DNA of 64,000 nt, taken from Panaeolus papilionaceus. Lineage: Eukaryota; Basidiomycota; Agaricomycetes; Agaricales. Made by a program: the position numbers and the translations under genes. Of the stretch, positions 35,302 through 47,019 are shown one piece after another; the stretch's first letter is position 1, and each line of letters begins with the position of its first letter. Location: positions 496,001-560,000 of the forward strand of contig JADNRZ010000013.1 of NCBI GenBank assembly GCA_015501605.1, written 5' to 3'. The notes under the pieces are model-generated. The model was not told where the DNA came from, ran no database searches, and saw only the letters and a list, made by a program, of their open reading frames with translations.

Positions 35302-36628
35302 GATGGTGATGAAGAGGGAGAGAAGGAGCACCTTGTTCTTTCTCGTTCAGATGCAGTCGTATTTAAAGGAATGGACTACCCCAAGGTACCAGGATCTACA
35401 CAGAGCGTTTGGGGCACATGAGTGGAAAATGTCAAGGGCGGATCCCTTTGGAAAATGCAACGCACCACGAACCCATCACAAGACACTACCCTTGAGACAT
35501 GCATCTACGACGAGATATCCTGCCCAGTCAATTACAGGTGCAGCATAGGTACGTTGACAATTCTTAGGGGCACCCATTTCGGTGCCAAGTTTAGCAATCG
35601 CGAACACGGGTTCTGAAAATTTCGTAAATTCATCACCTGGAAAGCGCTCATGCTGGTTACGCCACCTCGGTGAATTGGCATATAACACTTCTTCTAATAT
35701 GATTATATGAAGATAAAACAGGGATCAGGCCATTTCAGGTCGATAAAAGCCTGTATTGGATTGGATAGGAGCCCATAGATAGAAAAGGAGCTAGCGGAAT
35801 TCATTGCCAATCCTACCCCACAATGATAAGTTTGAAATGTGGGGCAAGATCCATGGTACGGATCACGGGTATCTTTAGCCGGTTACTCGATGGTGCTCAA
35901 TTTAAGGCACACGCCTCACATCCCTTCGTCGGTTAGCAATTAAACTTTTTTTAATATGAAGAAATGACCAGAAAAGGCCTACATAGACGCGCCAATGTGT
36001 CTATAAATTGAATCATGGGGCCCTTAGATAAGACAATCGCACACCGCTTCAACGCCCTGATGTAAACCATTACGGTCATCTGCATAGCGAAAGACATTAC
36101 AGCCAATTAATTCAAGTATGAAGTGCAATTTGCTACTAGCATACCCCAGTAGGTGTCGACGCGTCGTTCAGAAATGCGGGGTAATTTGCTTTGAGTATTT
36201 CAACATGTCGCCTACTCAAGCCTACTCACTGGCACTGCATCGGTAGCGGATGGATATTGTAAATATGGTTGGAAATAATATACATATCATATAGGTCACA
36301 ATGCTTATTTTGATTGCTTTAGTTAATCCTGAAGAAGTTCTTACTGCGGTACATAGGACTGCCGCGATGCGTCACCTGCAAGACTATGCGAAATATTGGA
36401 TTAATCAGGAAATCGGAAGGTGGACGCGCCGATTCGCAAATTGTATCGCCGGTGTTACAGGTATGAGGCGGGGCTGGGTCCCAGACCAATACCGTGCATA
36501 CATGTCATAATCATTCTTGGGAATTGCTAAGTTGGAGGTTGGTCCAAGATACATGATCGGGTAGAAACCACTCGAATTCTTTGTGTTAATAATAAAGACT
36601 CGTACACAGTACGCAAAGCAAGTATCGT
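35302..36628. other. Intergenic
   Basis: No gene recognised. The 69-codon frame at 36301-36510 (plus) has no coding features. This stretch includes the promoter of transporter copy 2 and the 3' region of the xylanase gene. Confidence 0.45.
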
Positions 36629-38734
<2,106 letters not shown>

Positions 38735-40672
38735 CTGAAAACTAGTGCGAGTAAGCAGTAGAGGGGAAAGGTGCTGTCCTAGATAGTTAGAGGCCTGCTA
38801 ATATATGAATCAAGGGAGCGTCCACTGAAAATACACCGCTGACTTTCCGAAGTTTATTTGCTTGAAATGTCAGGAGGCCACGACAACGAGCTAGGTGAAC
38901 ACAAAAAAATAGCTCCTTTACGTCTCAAGCGGCACAACCTCGCATATCTCGTTAAAATTGCCTATCCAGAGCAGCAGGACTTTACAGAGAAGCAGGACGA
39001 GGATTCAAGGACACGGTTGCCACATGGTGAACAGGCGCTAGGGTGCAGTTGAAGTCACGTAGAGCTGAACTTGGGGTAATTAGTCAACGATACACCAAGG
39101 GTATGTCACAATTCTCGGAGAATGACGACTATTTCGCTTTCGTTCAGAAATACCAGTTGTCACCATTGCCATGCAAAGCTCCGAGCATAGTCTTGGCCCT
39201 ATGAGCCAAGATGACCGTGATGCCTAACTGCCAAACGTCGAAACGAGATGGTAAAGAAGCAAACTTTGCAAGTACCAATCCAGGTCAACGTTGCTGAAGT
39301 TTTGGACTGTGATCCGTGTGTTTTCTTCTTGTTCTCCCTGTTCCACCTACGGACGTCGATCAGAAAGATTAGCGCTGAGAGAAGTCGAGTAAAAATAGGT
39401 CGAGGTATAAAAAGCCACCAGCTTGAAGCATCCGCAGAGTGATTGACCCGTCTCATTTTTTCCGGAAACAAACGGTGGAATGTGTCGTTGTCAAGCACAC
39501 CATGGAGCACATGATAATTGAAGTCAAATAATTTGATGGATAGTCAGTTGGGATAGTAAAACCATTGCTTCCATTGTCTGGTCATGCAATGAATTATTCG
39601 GAGGTGGTCGGAAAAACTGAGGAGACACCGAAGGCTTGATTATGATGACAGGATTCATGGCAAGACTCCTACATTCACACGGGTGTGTTACAAATACGGT
39701 CCGGTCATGGATATTAGCCCCTGAGTCGACGTCGCGTATGTCGACAGGTCGTTCGAGTCGTCAGGAAATAGCCAGGAAAACCTAATGTGTAGTAAATAGG
39801 TATTTTAGTAAACCTTGAAGCTCCCTGAGTATAGCGCACGGATGCTTCAGCTCGATCGTCACTATACGCTAGTCATCGTGCAAGCTACTCTGGCAATTGG
39901 AAGCCGAGATCATACTCAGTTTTTCCTTGGATATGATTGCCGATATTTGTTCTAAAGACAACGTTCCTCACTGACAAAGAGTGATTTCGGATGTCGAAGG
40001 TAGGAAGTACTGCGGATAATGAAATCTTGAACTAAAACATTCACTAGGCTCTGTAACTTTCAAGTCAACTTGAAGTTCTACACTTCCCCCGTGACTCTCT
40101 GAGCCGTTGTGCTATTCATAAAGCGAAGATGCATAATCATGATGGATAAATTTTACGGAAGGAAGTATACCGTTGTACGCTTCGTGAAAAGCATGTTTGA
40201 TGGCTCTAATAACAATGGTTTCCTTCCGAGTTGTGCGTATAGATCCCGTATATGGATCCTGTATAGATACGAAACTAGGCAGATGAAATAAACATTCAAA
40301 AACAAAGTCTGGGCGATATCCAAACTGAGTTGAGGGTTGAGTAGCAAGCACCTATTGGTAGGACGTTGAGATGAAATTGGCTTCCTTTCGATCGTTTGCG
40401 ACCAAGTTCGGGGCCGAGCCAGTATCAGCCAACAGAAGCGCATGCATGTGTGCATATCCTCAACAACATTCCTGATCTTACTGCCTTCCTTTCTTTAGGT
40501 TGACACTTTTACAGGCAAGTGTACTATATCTTGGAGATCAGGAAACCTTCGTTAGCCTCAGTTTAAGAATGATTCGCTCATAGTGGCAAGTGCAGGGATT
40601 TGATCATTTTTCCGTGCATCGAACAGCGTTGCGGACGAGTCTATACTTTGTCATTCATTCTCGGAGCAGTAG
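38735..40672. other. Intergenic, 1.9 kb
   Basis: Contains the xylanase promoter (a possible TATA element at about 38798-38809, minus strand) and the region upstream of the hydrophobin. A protein-like frame on the minus strand near 39200-39540 (with FDFNYHVLHGVLDNDTF) has no ATG in a good position and no recognised family; it may be a gene fragment. Confidence 0.4.
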
Positions 40673-40680
40673 TATATATA
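40673..40680 (+). promoter_or_regulatory. TATA box of the hydrophobin gene
   Basis: TATATATA lies 72 bp upstream of the expected start codon at 40745, the normal spacing for a short fungal leader. The promoter thus looks intact although the start codon is not. Confidence 0.6.
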
Positions 40681-40744
40681 GTGAGGGAATCTCTGCTAGG
40701 TTTCTCCAGACTTTAACAACCAAACAAGCTTCTATCAGTACGAC

Positions 40745-41213
40745 ATATTCTCCAAGATCTCCGTCATCCTCGCCCTCGCCATCGGCGTCATCTCAGTCTC
40801 AGCCGGTGGCCATTACGTCGACAACGAAGGCATTGAATATTCATGCAACACCGGCCCAGTTCAATGCTGCAACTCTCTCCAAGACGCTCAGAACTTTGAC
40901 GCGATTGGAATCGCCTCGCTCATCGGAGTCGCTGTCTCTGGCCTTACGGGTCAGGTTGGCCTTCAATGCAACCCCATTACGGGTATCGGCCTGGGCACCG
41001 GCGCTAACTGGTGAGTTTATAAGGTCGATAAATGTATAGCATACTTACCCATTAAAATATCAGCGCTTCTTCTCCTGTTTGCTGCGAAGAGAACTTCCAG
41101 AGTGAGTGTCTTTATCCCTTTGGTTTCTATAATTCCCTGACCATTCACTAAACTTAAACTTATTAGATCAACTCGTTGGCATCAACTGCACACCTATCAC
41201 CGTTGGCCTCTGA
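40745..41213 (+). CDS. Class I hydrophobin lacking an ATG start (possible pseudogene)
   Basis: Hydrophobins are small secreted proteins that assemble into amphipathic layers on aerial hyphae and fruit bodies. Exons are 40745-41010, 41064-41101 and 41167-41213 (116 codons). A signal peptide (FSKISVILALAIGVISVSA) is followed by eight cysteines in the pattern C-x6-CC-x31-C-x13-C-x5-CC-x12-C, ending in the usual short tail TPITVGL. At the position where the family begins with Met-Phe-Ser the codon is ATA (40745-40747). The frame is open back to the stop at 40697-40699 but contains no ATG, nor does the rest of the coding sequence. Otherwise splice sites, cysteines and stop are intact, so the loss is recent, a sequencing error, or initiation is non-AUG. 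Confidence 0.85.
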
Positions 41214-41718
41214 GCGGATGCATGCTCGAGGTCTTACTATTCCCTTTAATTGTTAGTTTTGTTCTATCTAACATCTCCTAGAAGTAGCCTCAAATATACC
41301 TATGTTTTTATGACCATATGCCCTATGATTTTACATGCACCTACCTCTGATTCTGCCACTTTAACCTACAAATGTCCAATAAGCGCGTGCTACAAGGTTC
41401 TGTTTGTCATCCACCGCCTCTGGACAACGTCGTCTACCGTTCGATTATAATAATGGTGCTAACCAAACGGCCTACGTACTAGTGGGTAGGGGGTCTTTGT
41501 TTAAAAATGGTCGTGGAACTGAAAACTCAGGAGTTCGAAGCAGATGCCATTCATTCCATAATACATTGATTGATAGATCCTTCACAGTCCCATAGCGAGT
41601 CCCCAAGTTGACCGCGTAGGTTGTATCGTTAGCTGAATTTGAGCATAGGCGAATCGTACTTCTGTAATAAATAAATAAAAAAGGCTACCTAGCAAAGATT
41701 ACAGAGTCCTTCGAGGTG
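41214..41718. other. Region between convergent hydrophobin and F-box genes
   Basis: 3' flanks only; no gene seen. Confidence 0.5.
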
Positions 41719-43770
41719 TCATATATCTATCAAAGGCCAAGTTACATCATGCTCAACAAGCAAATGGTCCTGTGAGCGGAGGACACCATAATGGCGCTGA
41801 GAGACGTTGTCATCCTTCGAGAGGACATATTGAGACCTAGGAGTAATGTGCTGCTTAGTCCAGGGATATGCTGAAACATCGAGATTAAAATGGACTCCAC
41901 GTTTCAGTCCCAGGGAATCGGCATATTGAGAGATCTCAGCTTCTACATTGATGGCGTCGGATTCGAGGAGAAGTCGAATTCGGATATCTCTGAGACTTGC
42001 TACCTGTCGTAGCGGGGAAGAAATGTCTTGGTCGTAGATGATGCTTGTATTAGCTGGTTGACGAAGCCGCGCCTTAATAAATGCAGTAAGTAAGGCATTA
42101 GGGGTGTAGGAGGACTGATTCCAGGCAAAAGAAGACAGATGGGGAAGCAATGGTTCTGCTGATCGGGCAATGCAAAGACCTGTATCTTCGGCTACTCGTT
42201 GTTGACAGAGAAGTGGATGAAGATGATATTTATAGCGACTGAGCTGTGGTGAAGGGCCTATGTCAAAACTTTCTTCCAGGAGTGATGCACCTGTCCAGCG
42301 GTGGTCGTTTAATACAGTCTCCAGAACAAGCTCTTTGAGGTGTGCAAGACAAGAGAACATAGCCTGAAGATCGGCACCAGGGAGGAAAGTTGGGTCAACG
42401 ATGAGCGTGCGAAGCGATGTGCATTGCGAGAGGAATAAACAGAGATTGTGCGTTGACGGTGGTGGATATGAGGAACTGTCTTCTTGTGCAGAAGACTCCG
42501 AGTCGTCTGAGAACACGCCCAACGTACGAAGGGATTGAGTGACATAGAGCCGGAGGTGCGCAACGGAAGGCGTTTCAAGGGTTTCGCAAAGTACCTGAAT
42601 ATCTGATATTCTTCCACGCAGAGAGAACGTGCGGAGGACTGGGAGCGGGATGGGGCTCCGATCAGTGGGATGGGCCGTTGGATGTTGTCTGGACATGTCA
42701 CTGATATCAAAGCAACAGCGTTCTAGTTGGTAGCATTTGCGGAGGATCACCTCAGCATCAAAAGGATGCATGGGCGTGTGCAACGACAGAACCCTAAGGT
42801 TGGATGGTAAAACCCTGATAGTGCGATCAAGACCATTTGAATTCGTCTCTAGAGACAGCTCTTGAAGTGAAGGTGGAAGGAGGGGAAAGCTGTCATGCTG
42901 GGGAGCCTGCCCTTGCTGATCGTTCCAGTAATATGCTGGCGAAACCAATGCTCGAAGCCGTTGAAGACTTGGAAGGGGTTTGGCACCTATTTCCCTACGC
43001 AACGCTTCTAAGAGGCGGTCAGGCATTATTGCCTCCAAGGTCGACAAACGGTCCGAAAACTTTGCAACCAAGCCAAATGTTTCTTTTATCAGAGGTTCAT
43101 CATCCGGTTTAGTAGAATGTTCTGGAGGGACATATAGTGAGAGTGTTATGGGAAGGGATCCAGATCTGTGCAACCACTGGTCTAAGGCGGTCATTCGCAA
43201 ATGCTGGAGCTTGGACAATGTGGTTGCGGGTAGGGGTATAGGATGAAGCAGAATTTGATTGTAAAGCGGGTTATAGGATGGATCCGGATGTGTTGCGATT
43301 GGATTGTAGTTGAAAATGCCAGGTATGTGCAGCGTTGACCATAAACGTGGGGTTAACAATGCCGTCCTTCTCCACTTCTTGCATACCAGTGTCAACACCA
43401 TGGGTGCTTCAGAAACAAATGGCCGTGCATTTCGAGTTGTCGGAATGCAGTGGCAAAATATTTCCGCTAAAACGTCGTCTGATAGGCGTCGAATGGGAGC
43501 AAGAATGATGCCGTAGACGGCGAGTGTTTGTTTCACAAGTTCCATCCTTATCCTAGTATTGTTCAAGACCATTTCCAGAGCATGCACGTCCTTCTCGAGG
43601 GATTGAAGATCAATCAAGGGCTTGATCTTGGACTTTGCAGCTTTGTTGAGAATTTCGATACCAGGCAGGTCGTTATTTTTCAGGTATGGCTTGAATTGTG
43701 GGTCGATCGCAGCTTGGCCATCCAAACCCGAGTTAAGGTTGAAGATAGTATTATTTGCTGGTACCGACAT
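41719..43770 (-). CDS. Coiled-coil F-box-like protein, 683 aa
   Basis: Single exon on the minus strand. Residues 20-35 carry the family start motif (DPQFKPYLKNNDLPG), residues about 40-85 form a coiled coil, and about 90-150 an F-box-like domain: LAPIRRLSDDVLAEIFCHCIP, then VCKKWRRTALLTPRLWSTLHIP. The remaining about 530 residues have the Leu-rich, irregular pattern of degenerate leucine-rich repeats and end in DVTWPLIDI. Such proteins usually join Skp1-type ubiquitin ligases; binding partners are unknown. Its N-terminal region (VLEMVL within the coiled coil) is closest to the partial gene at 63321, and it is more divergent than the other four copies. The gene looks intact. Confidence 0.85.
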   Translation of the reverse strand: MSVPANNTIFNLNSGLDGQAAIDPQFKPYLKNNDLPGIEILNKAAKSKIKPLIDLQSLEKDVHALEMVLNNTRIRMELVKQTLAVYGIILAPIRRLSDDVLAEIFCHCIPTTRNARPFVSEAPMVLTLVCKKWRRTALLTPRLWSTLHIPGIFNYNPIATHPDPSYNPLYNQILLHPIPLPATTLSKLQHLRMTALDQWLHRSGSLPITLSLYVPPEHSTKPDDEPLIKETFGLVAKFSDRLSTLEAIMPDRLLEALRREIGAKPLPSLQRLRALVSPAYYWNDQQGQAPQHDSFPLLPPSLQELSLETNSNGLDRTIRVLPSNLRVLSLHTPMHPFDAEVILRKCYQLERCCFDISDMSRQHPTAHPTDRSPIPLPVLRTFSLRGRISDIQVLCETLETPSVAHLRLYVTQSLRTLGVFSDDSESSAQEDSSSYPPPSTHNLCLFLSQCTSLRTLIVDPTFLPGADLQAMFSCLAHLKELVLETVLNDHRWTGASLLEESFDIGPSPQLSRYKYHLHPLLCQQRVAEDTGLCIARSAEPLLPHLSSFAWNQSSYTPNALLTAFIKARLRQPANTSIIYDQDISSPLRQVASLRDIRIRLLLESDAINVEAEISQYADSLGLKRGVHFNLDVSAYPWTKQHITPRSQYVLSKDDNVSQRHYGVLRSQDHLLVEHDVTWPLIDI

Positions 43771-44432
43771 TTTACGCGACTAATGTGGGACGTCAGTTGT
43801 GACGCTGGTAGGACTGATGCTTATAAATACACACCTACGAGGAGACGAGGTCGAATTATCGATGGAGGGGATGGACGGCTTGAGGAGAAATGAATGGTTT
43901 GTTGTTATGTGTAAATTATTCGCACAGATAAGAAAATGACTTACTTACACTGCACCACGGTCCACGAGGACCTTTCAACGAGTCACCTCGTCACGTACGG
44001 ATAATATAATACTTGCCCATGAGACGTCGACCTATCCAAGTCGAGACATCAGAGCATTTGGATCACCCAGCCAGCTCTGTAGAGCAGAGTCCAATAATTT
44101 CACCCGAACCTGTTCAAAACCTCATGATAGGCCCAGAATATGGTACCATTTGTAATGTTGTGCAGCATTTCAAAGGAATCACTTGTGCACATGATAATAG
44201 AGGAACAGTGTCAGTCAAAGAAGTGAATCCTTACACGGTTTTGACACTGGCATTTGTTTACTTATGCTTGGCAACAGCTTTTGGTGGGCCTATTTTCCCT
44301 CCGCTTGTCCTCCTCAAATGCTCGATGTGCTCCACAATGGCACAATCATTTTTATTCGAACTCAAATCAAATCGCCAGGATTAAACATCAAGACTTTGTA
44401 TTCCTCTACCAAAATACTCGCAGACCAACTAA
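43771..44432. other. F-box gene upstream region and duplicated 3' flank
   Basis: 44264-44432 resembles 46905-47019: both are the 3' flank of an F-box gene and share words such as CATTTTTATTCGAAC/CATTTTCATTCGAAC. The plus-strand frame at 44019-44384 overlaps this flank and is therefore not called as a gene. Confidence 0.45.
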
Positions 44433-46539
44433 CTACAAAAAAAAACGACCAGCGCTCACTGGCAGATCTCCGAATTCAATCCACGGCCAAGTCACATCAC
44501 GCTCGATAAACAAACCATCCTCGGAAATAATAACTGGTTTATAGCGTGAGAAGCCAGGCGGGATAACATATCGAGGACCACCCGGTATAGCGGAAGCAAC
44601 CGAGGGCCACGGCGCAACGTCGAGTTGAAAATCAACGCCCCTAGTTAGACCCACACTCTCAGCATGCCGAATGATCATTCTTTCGATATCATTGGCGTCA
44701 GATACACTCTGAGCCCGAATTTTGATGTTTTTTAGAGATGCTGTTGACGCTTGCGGGGGGGTATCAAGCCTGGAGCCGCCGGAAGCAGTAACCGGCCCAC
44801 CAGCGCTTATCCCTTTCGGTGATTTAAACAGGCGGTTATTGACGAAAGCAACAAAATTGTCGTTGAGGGTCGTGTCGGAGGATGTGTTCCACTCGAGTGA
44901 CTGAAGACAAGGTAACAACGGGGTATCAAGGTGAATGATCGCTTCGCCGTTACTACTATCAGCATCTAATAACACCCGTTGCTGCCTCAACAATGGATCA
45001 AGGAAGCGCTCCACCATAGGAAGAGTTAGCGATGGCTCGAAAAGGACCTGGGAGCCTACACGGGCTGTTTGGGTGAGATGAAAACTCAGATGTTCAACGT
45101 GTGGAACGACGCTGAGGATGCTTTGCATCTCGGCAGCTTGCATGCGATGTGAGGTGAATGTGAGCGAGCGCAGCGATTTACACTGCGCGAGGAACGCACA
45201 GAGCTGTTGTGTTGAATCTGGTGGATAGTCGAGGAGGGCGCTGTTGGTGGTCATGTCACTTGGTATATTGAATTGCCCTAGTAGTCGTGTATCGGACGGA
45301 AAATGCAAATGTAGATCTGAAAGCGACGGTGTTTTGAGTATTTCCAAAAGGGACTCGATAGATGGAAGCGTGCTATTGATGGAGAGCATGTTGAGGACTG
45401 GGAGTACGATGGCATCGGAAGTGAATCTTGTAATTGGAACCGCCGCACCAGATGGTGACCAGGAACTCCCCGCACTGCCAAATATGTTCAAGTGGCATCG
45501 CTCAAGGCGATGTAGTTGGGACAGAGCGCTCCAAGCAGCAGAAACGTTAATGGGTTCATGGACTAACAAAGTTGTAATATTTGCCGATGCATGAATCAAA
45601 ACGTTGTTGATGTCTCTGCCGCTTCCGAGTCCTCTCAAAGACAGCTCTCGCAGAGACTCTCCCCCAACAAACATCTTGAATATTTCGGCATTCAGGGTGG
45701 GCATTTCTCCCGGTCCATGTAGATTGGTTGGTAAGATTGTCGCCGCATGGTCAGAGGAAATCCGGAGCTGTTGAAGACGAGGAAGACATTTGAAATCGAA
45801 ATGCTCTGTTATTGCCCTGCCCAACTCGTGTAGAATATATGCAGAGATTTCGACGTCCAACCTAGATATCCGGTCCGCGTATCTCGCGATAAGATCAAGA
45901 GTTGCTCGGATTTGACCCGGTGCAGTTGAGTCACGATGCTCGTGGGGGATCCCAGGTGTGCCAGGGGAGAGAGAGATAGGGAAAAAGGAAGGCTCCCGGA
46001 CCTGCGTAACCACTGGTCAAGCCCAGCATTACGAGATGAATAGATCGCAGAGGGCATGCTCTGAGGAAGGTGTGAGAGATTAGGAATGTCCATACCAGGT
46101 TGAGGAAAGAACCTTGTGTGATGACGTCCTGACTGTACTCTCGGTGAATAGCTGAACAGAACTGGTATGTGCAGTGTCGTCCACAAACGAGGCGCAGACA
46201 TGGCGATAGTTCGCCAATTCCTGCATACAAGTGTTAATAGCAACGGTGCCTCGGAGACGAATGGTCTCGCATTCCGTGTTGTTGGGATACAATGGCAAAA
46301 AATCTCCACTAAAACATCATCTGAGAGGCGCCGAATAGGAGCAAGGATGCAATCGAATGCTTCACTACCAGCCTCCTCTGTTGCAGTGCCTGAATCTCAT
46401 CATCCAGAATTTGAAGATCGGCTAGTAATTGAACCTTGGACCTTGCAGCTTCTTCGAGAACCCCACGTCCTGGTAGGTCATTGCACTGCAGATGCTGATG
46501 GAATTGGGGGTTAATGGTAGAGTGCACACTGTGATTCAT
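44433..46539 (-). pseudogene. Coiled-coil F-box-like gene, broken by frameshifts
   Basis: Closest in its C-terminal half to the gene at 57045. Starting at ATG 46539 it encodes the family N-terminus and coiled coil, then shifts frame just before the F-box: after GTGAAG (about 46359) the 13 bases GATGGATTATGGG found in the paralog are missing. The F-box and following part (46309 down to about 45970) are in a second frame. A third frame then runs for 526 codons to 44433, the shift lying near 45965-45985 in the LSLS...TPG region. At 44469-44471 the family stop codon TGA is GGA, adding about 11 residues. Three separate lesions make a functional full-length product unlikely; a C-terminal fragment could still be made. 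Confidence 0.8.
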
Positions 46540-47019
46540 GGTTTAACTGTCGACTGTGACTGATAATTTTATCCTGTAAGCAGGATATTGAAAAGTTGTG
46601 TTGCGATATACTATAAGAGGGTGTCAGAAAAGGTTTTTTGGTAACGAAAGTCGTTTGGATGTAAGTGATTAATAAGCAGAAGTACAACCTGACTCATACT
46701 GATTTTGCAGTCATCACGGGTCTAAATAGATTTGAATCCGCACAGCATCTTCGAAGCATCGACATCTCGCATACTATTAATAAATACAATATACTTAGGT
46801 CTATGACTCTTCCCCTTCAGAACACTTGTGAAGTGACTTTGTGCGCAGTAGTCCCTCGGATGCTCAAGTGATTCAATATGCTATATATGTAACCACACAG
46901 TCATTTTCATTCGAACCAGATTCAAATCTCCCGTATTACACAGAAAAAAGCACTGTATACCTCTCCAACACGTTCGCCAACTGACTACATAATACACACA
47001 AAAACCGACCAACGCCATC
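46540..47019 (-). promoter_or_regulatory. Duplicated promoter region of the broken F-box gene
   Basis: 46690-46805 matches 49250-49363 upstream of the next F-box gene (shared GATTTTGC-GTCATCACGGG and ACAGCATCTTCGAAGCAT). The two genes were therefore copied together with their promoters. 46905-47019 is the 3' flank of the upstream gene. Confidence 0.55.

Noticed and set aside
39199..39540. Protein-like minus-strand frame with VLHGVLDNDTFHRL
   Set aside because: No suitable start, no recognised family, and an in-frame stop directly upstream; at most a gene fragment.
44019..44384. Plus-strand frame of about 120 codons between two F-box genes
   Set aside because: Its second half coincides with a 3' flank duplicated elsewhere (46905-47019) that is not coding there.
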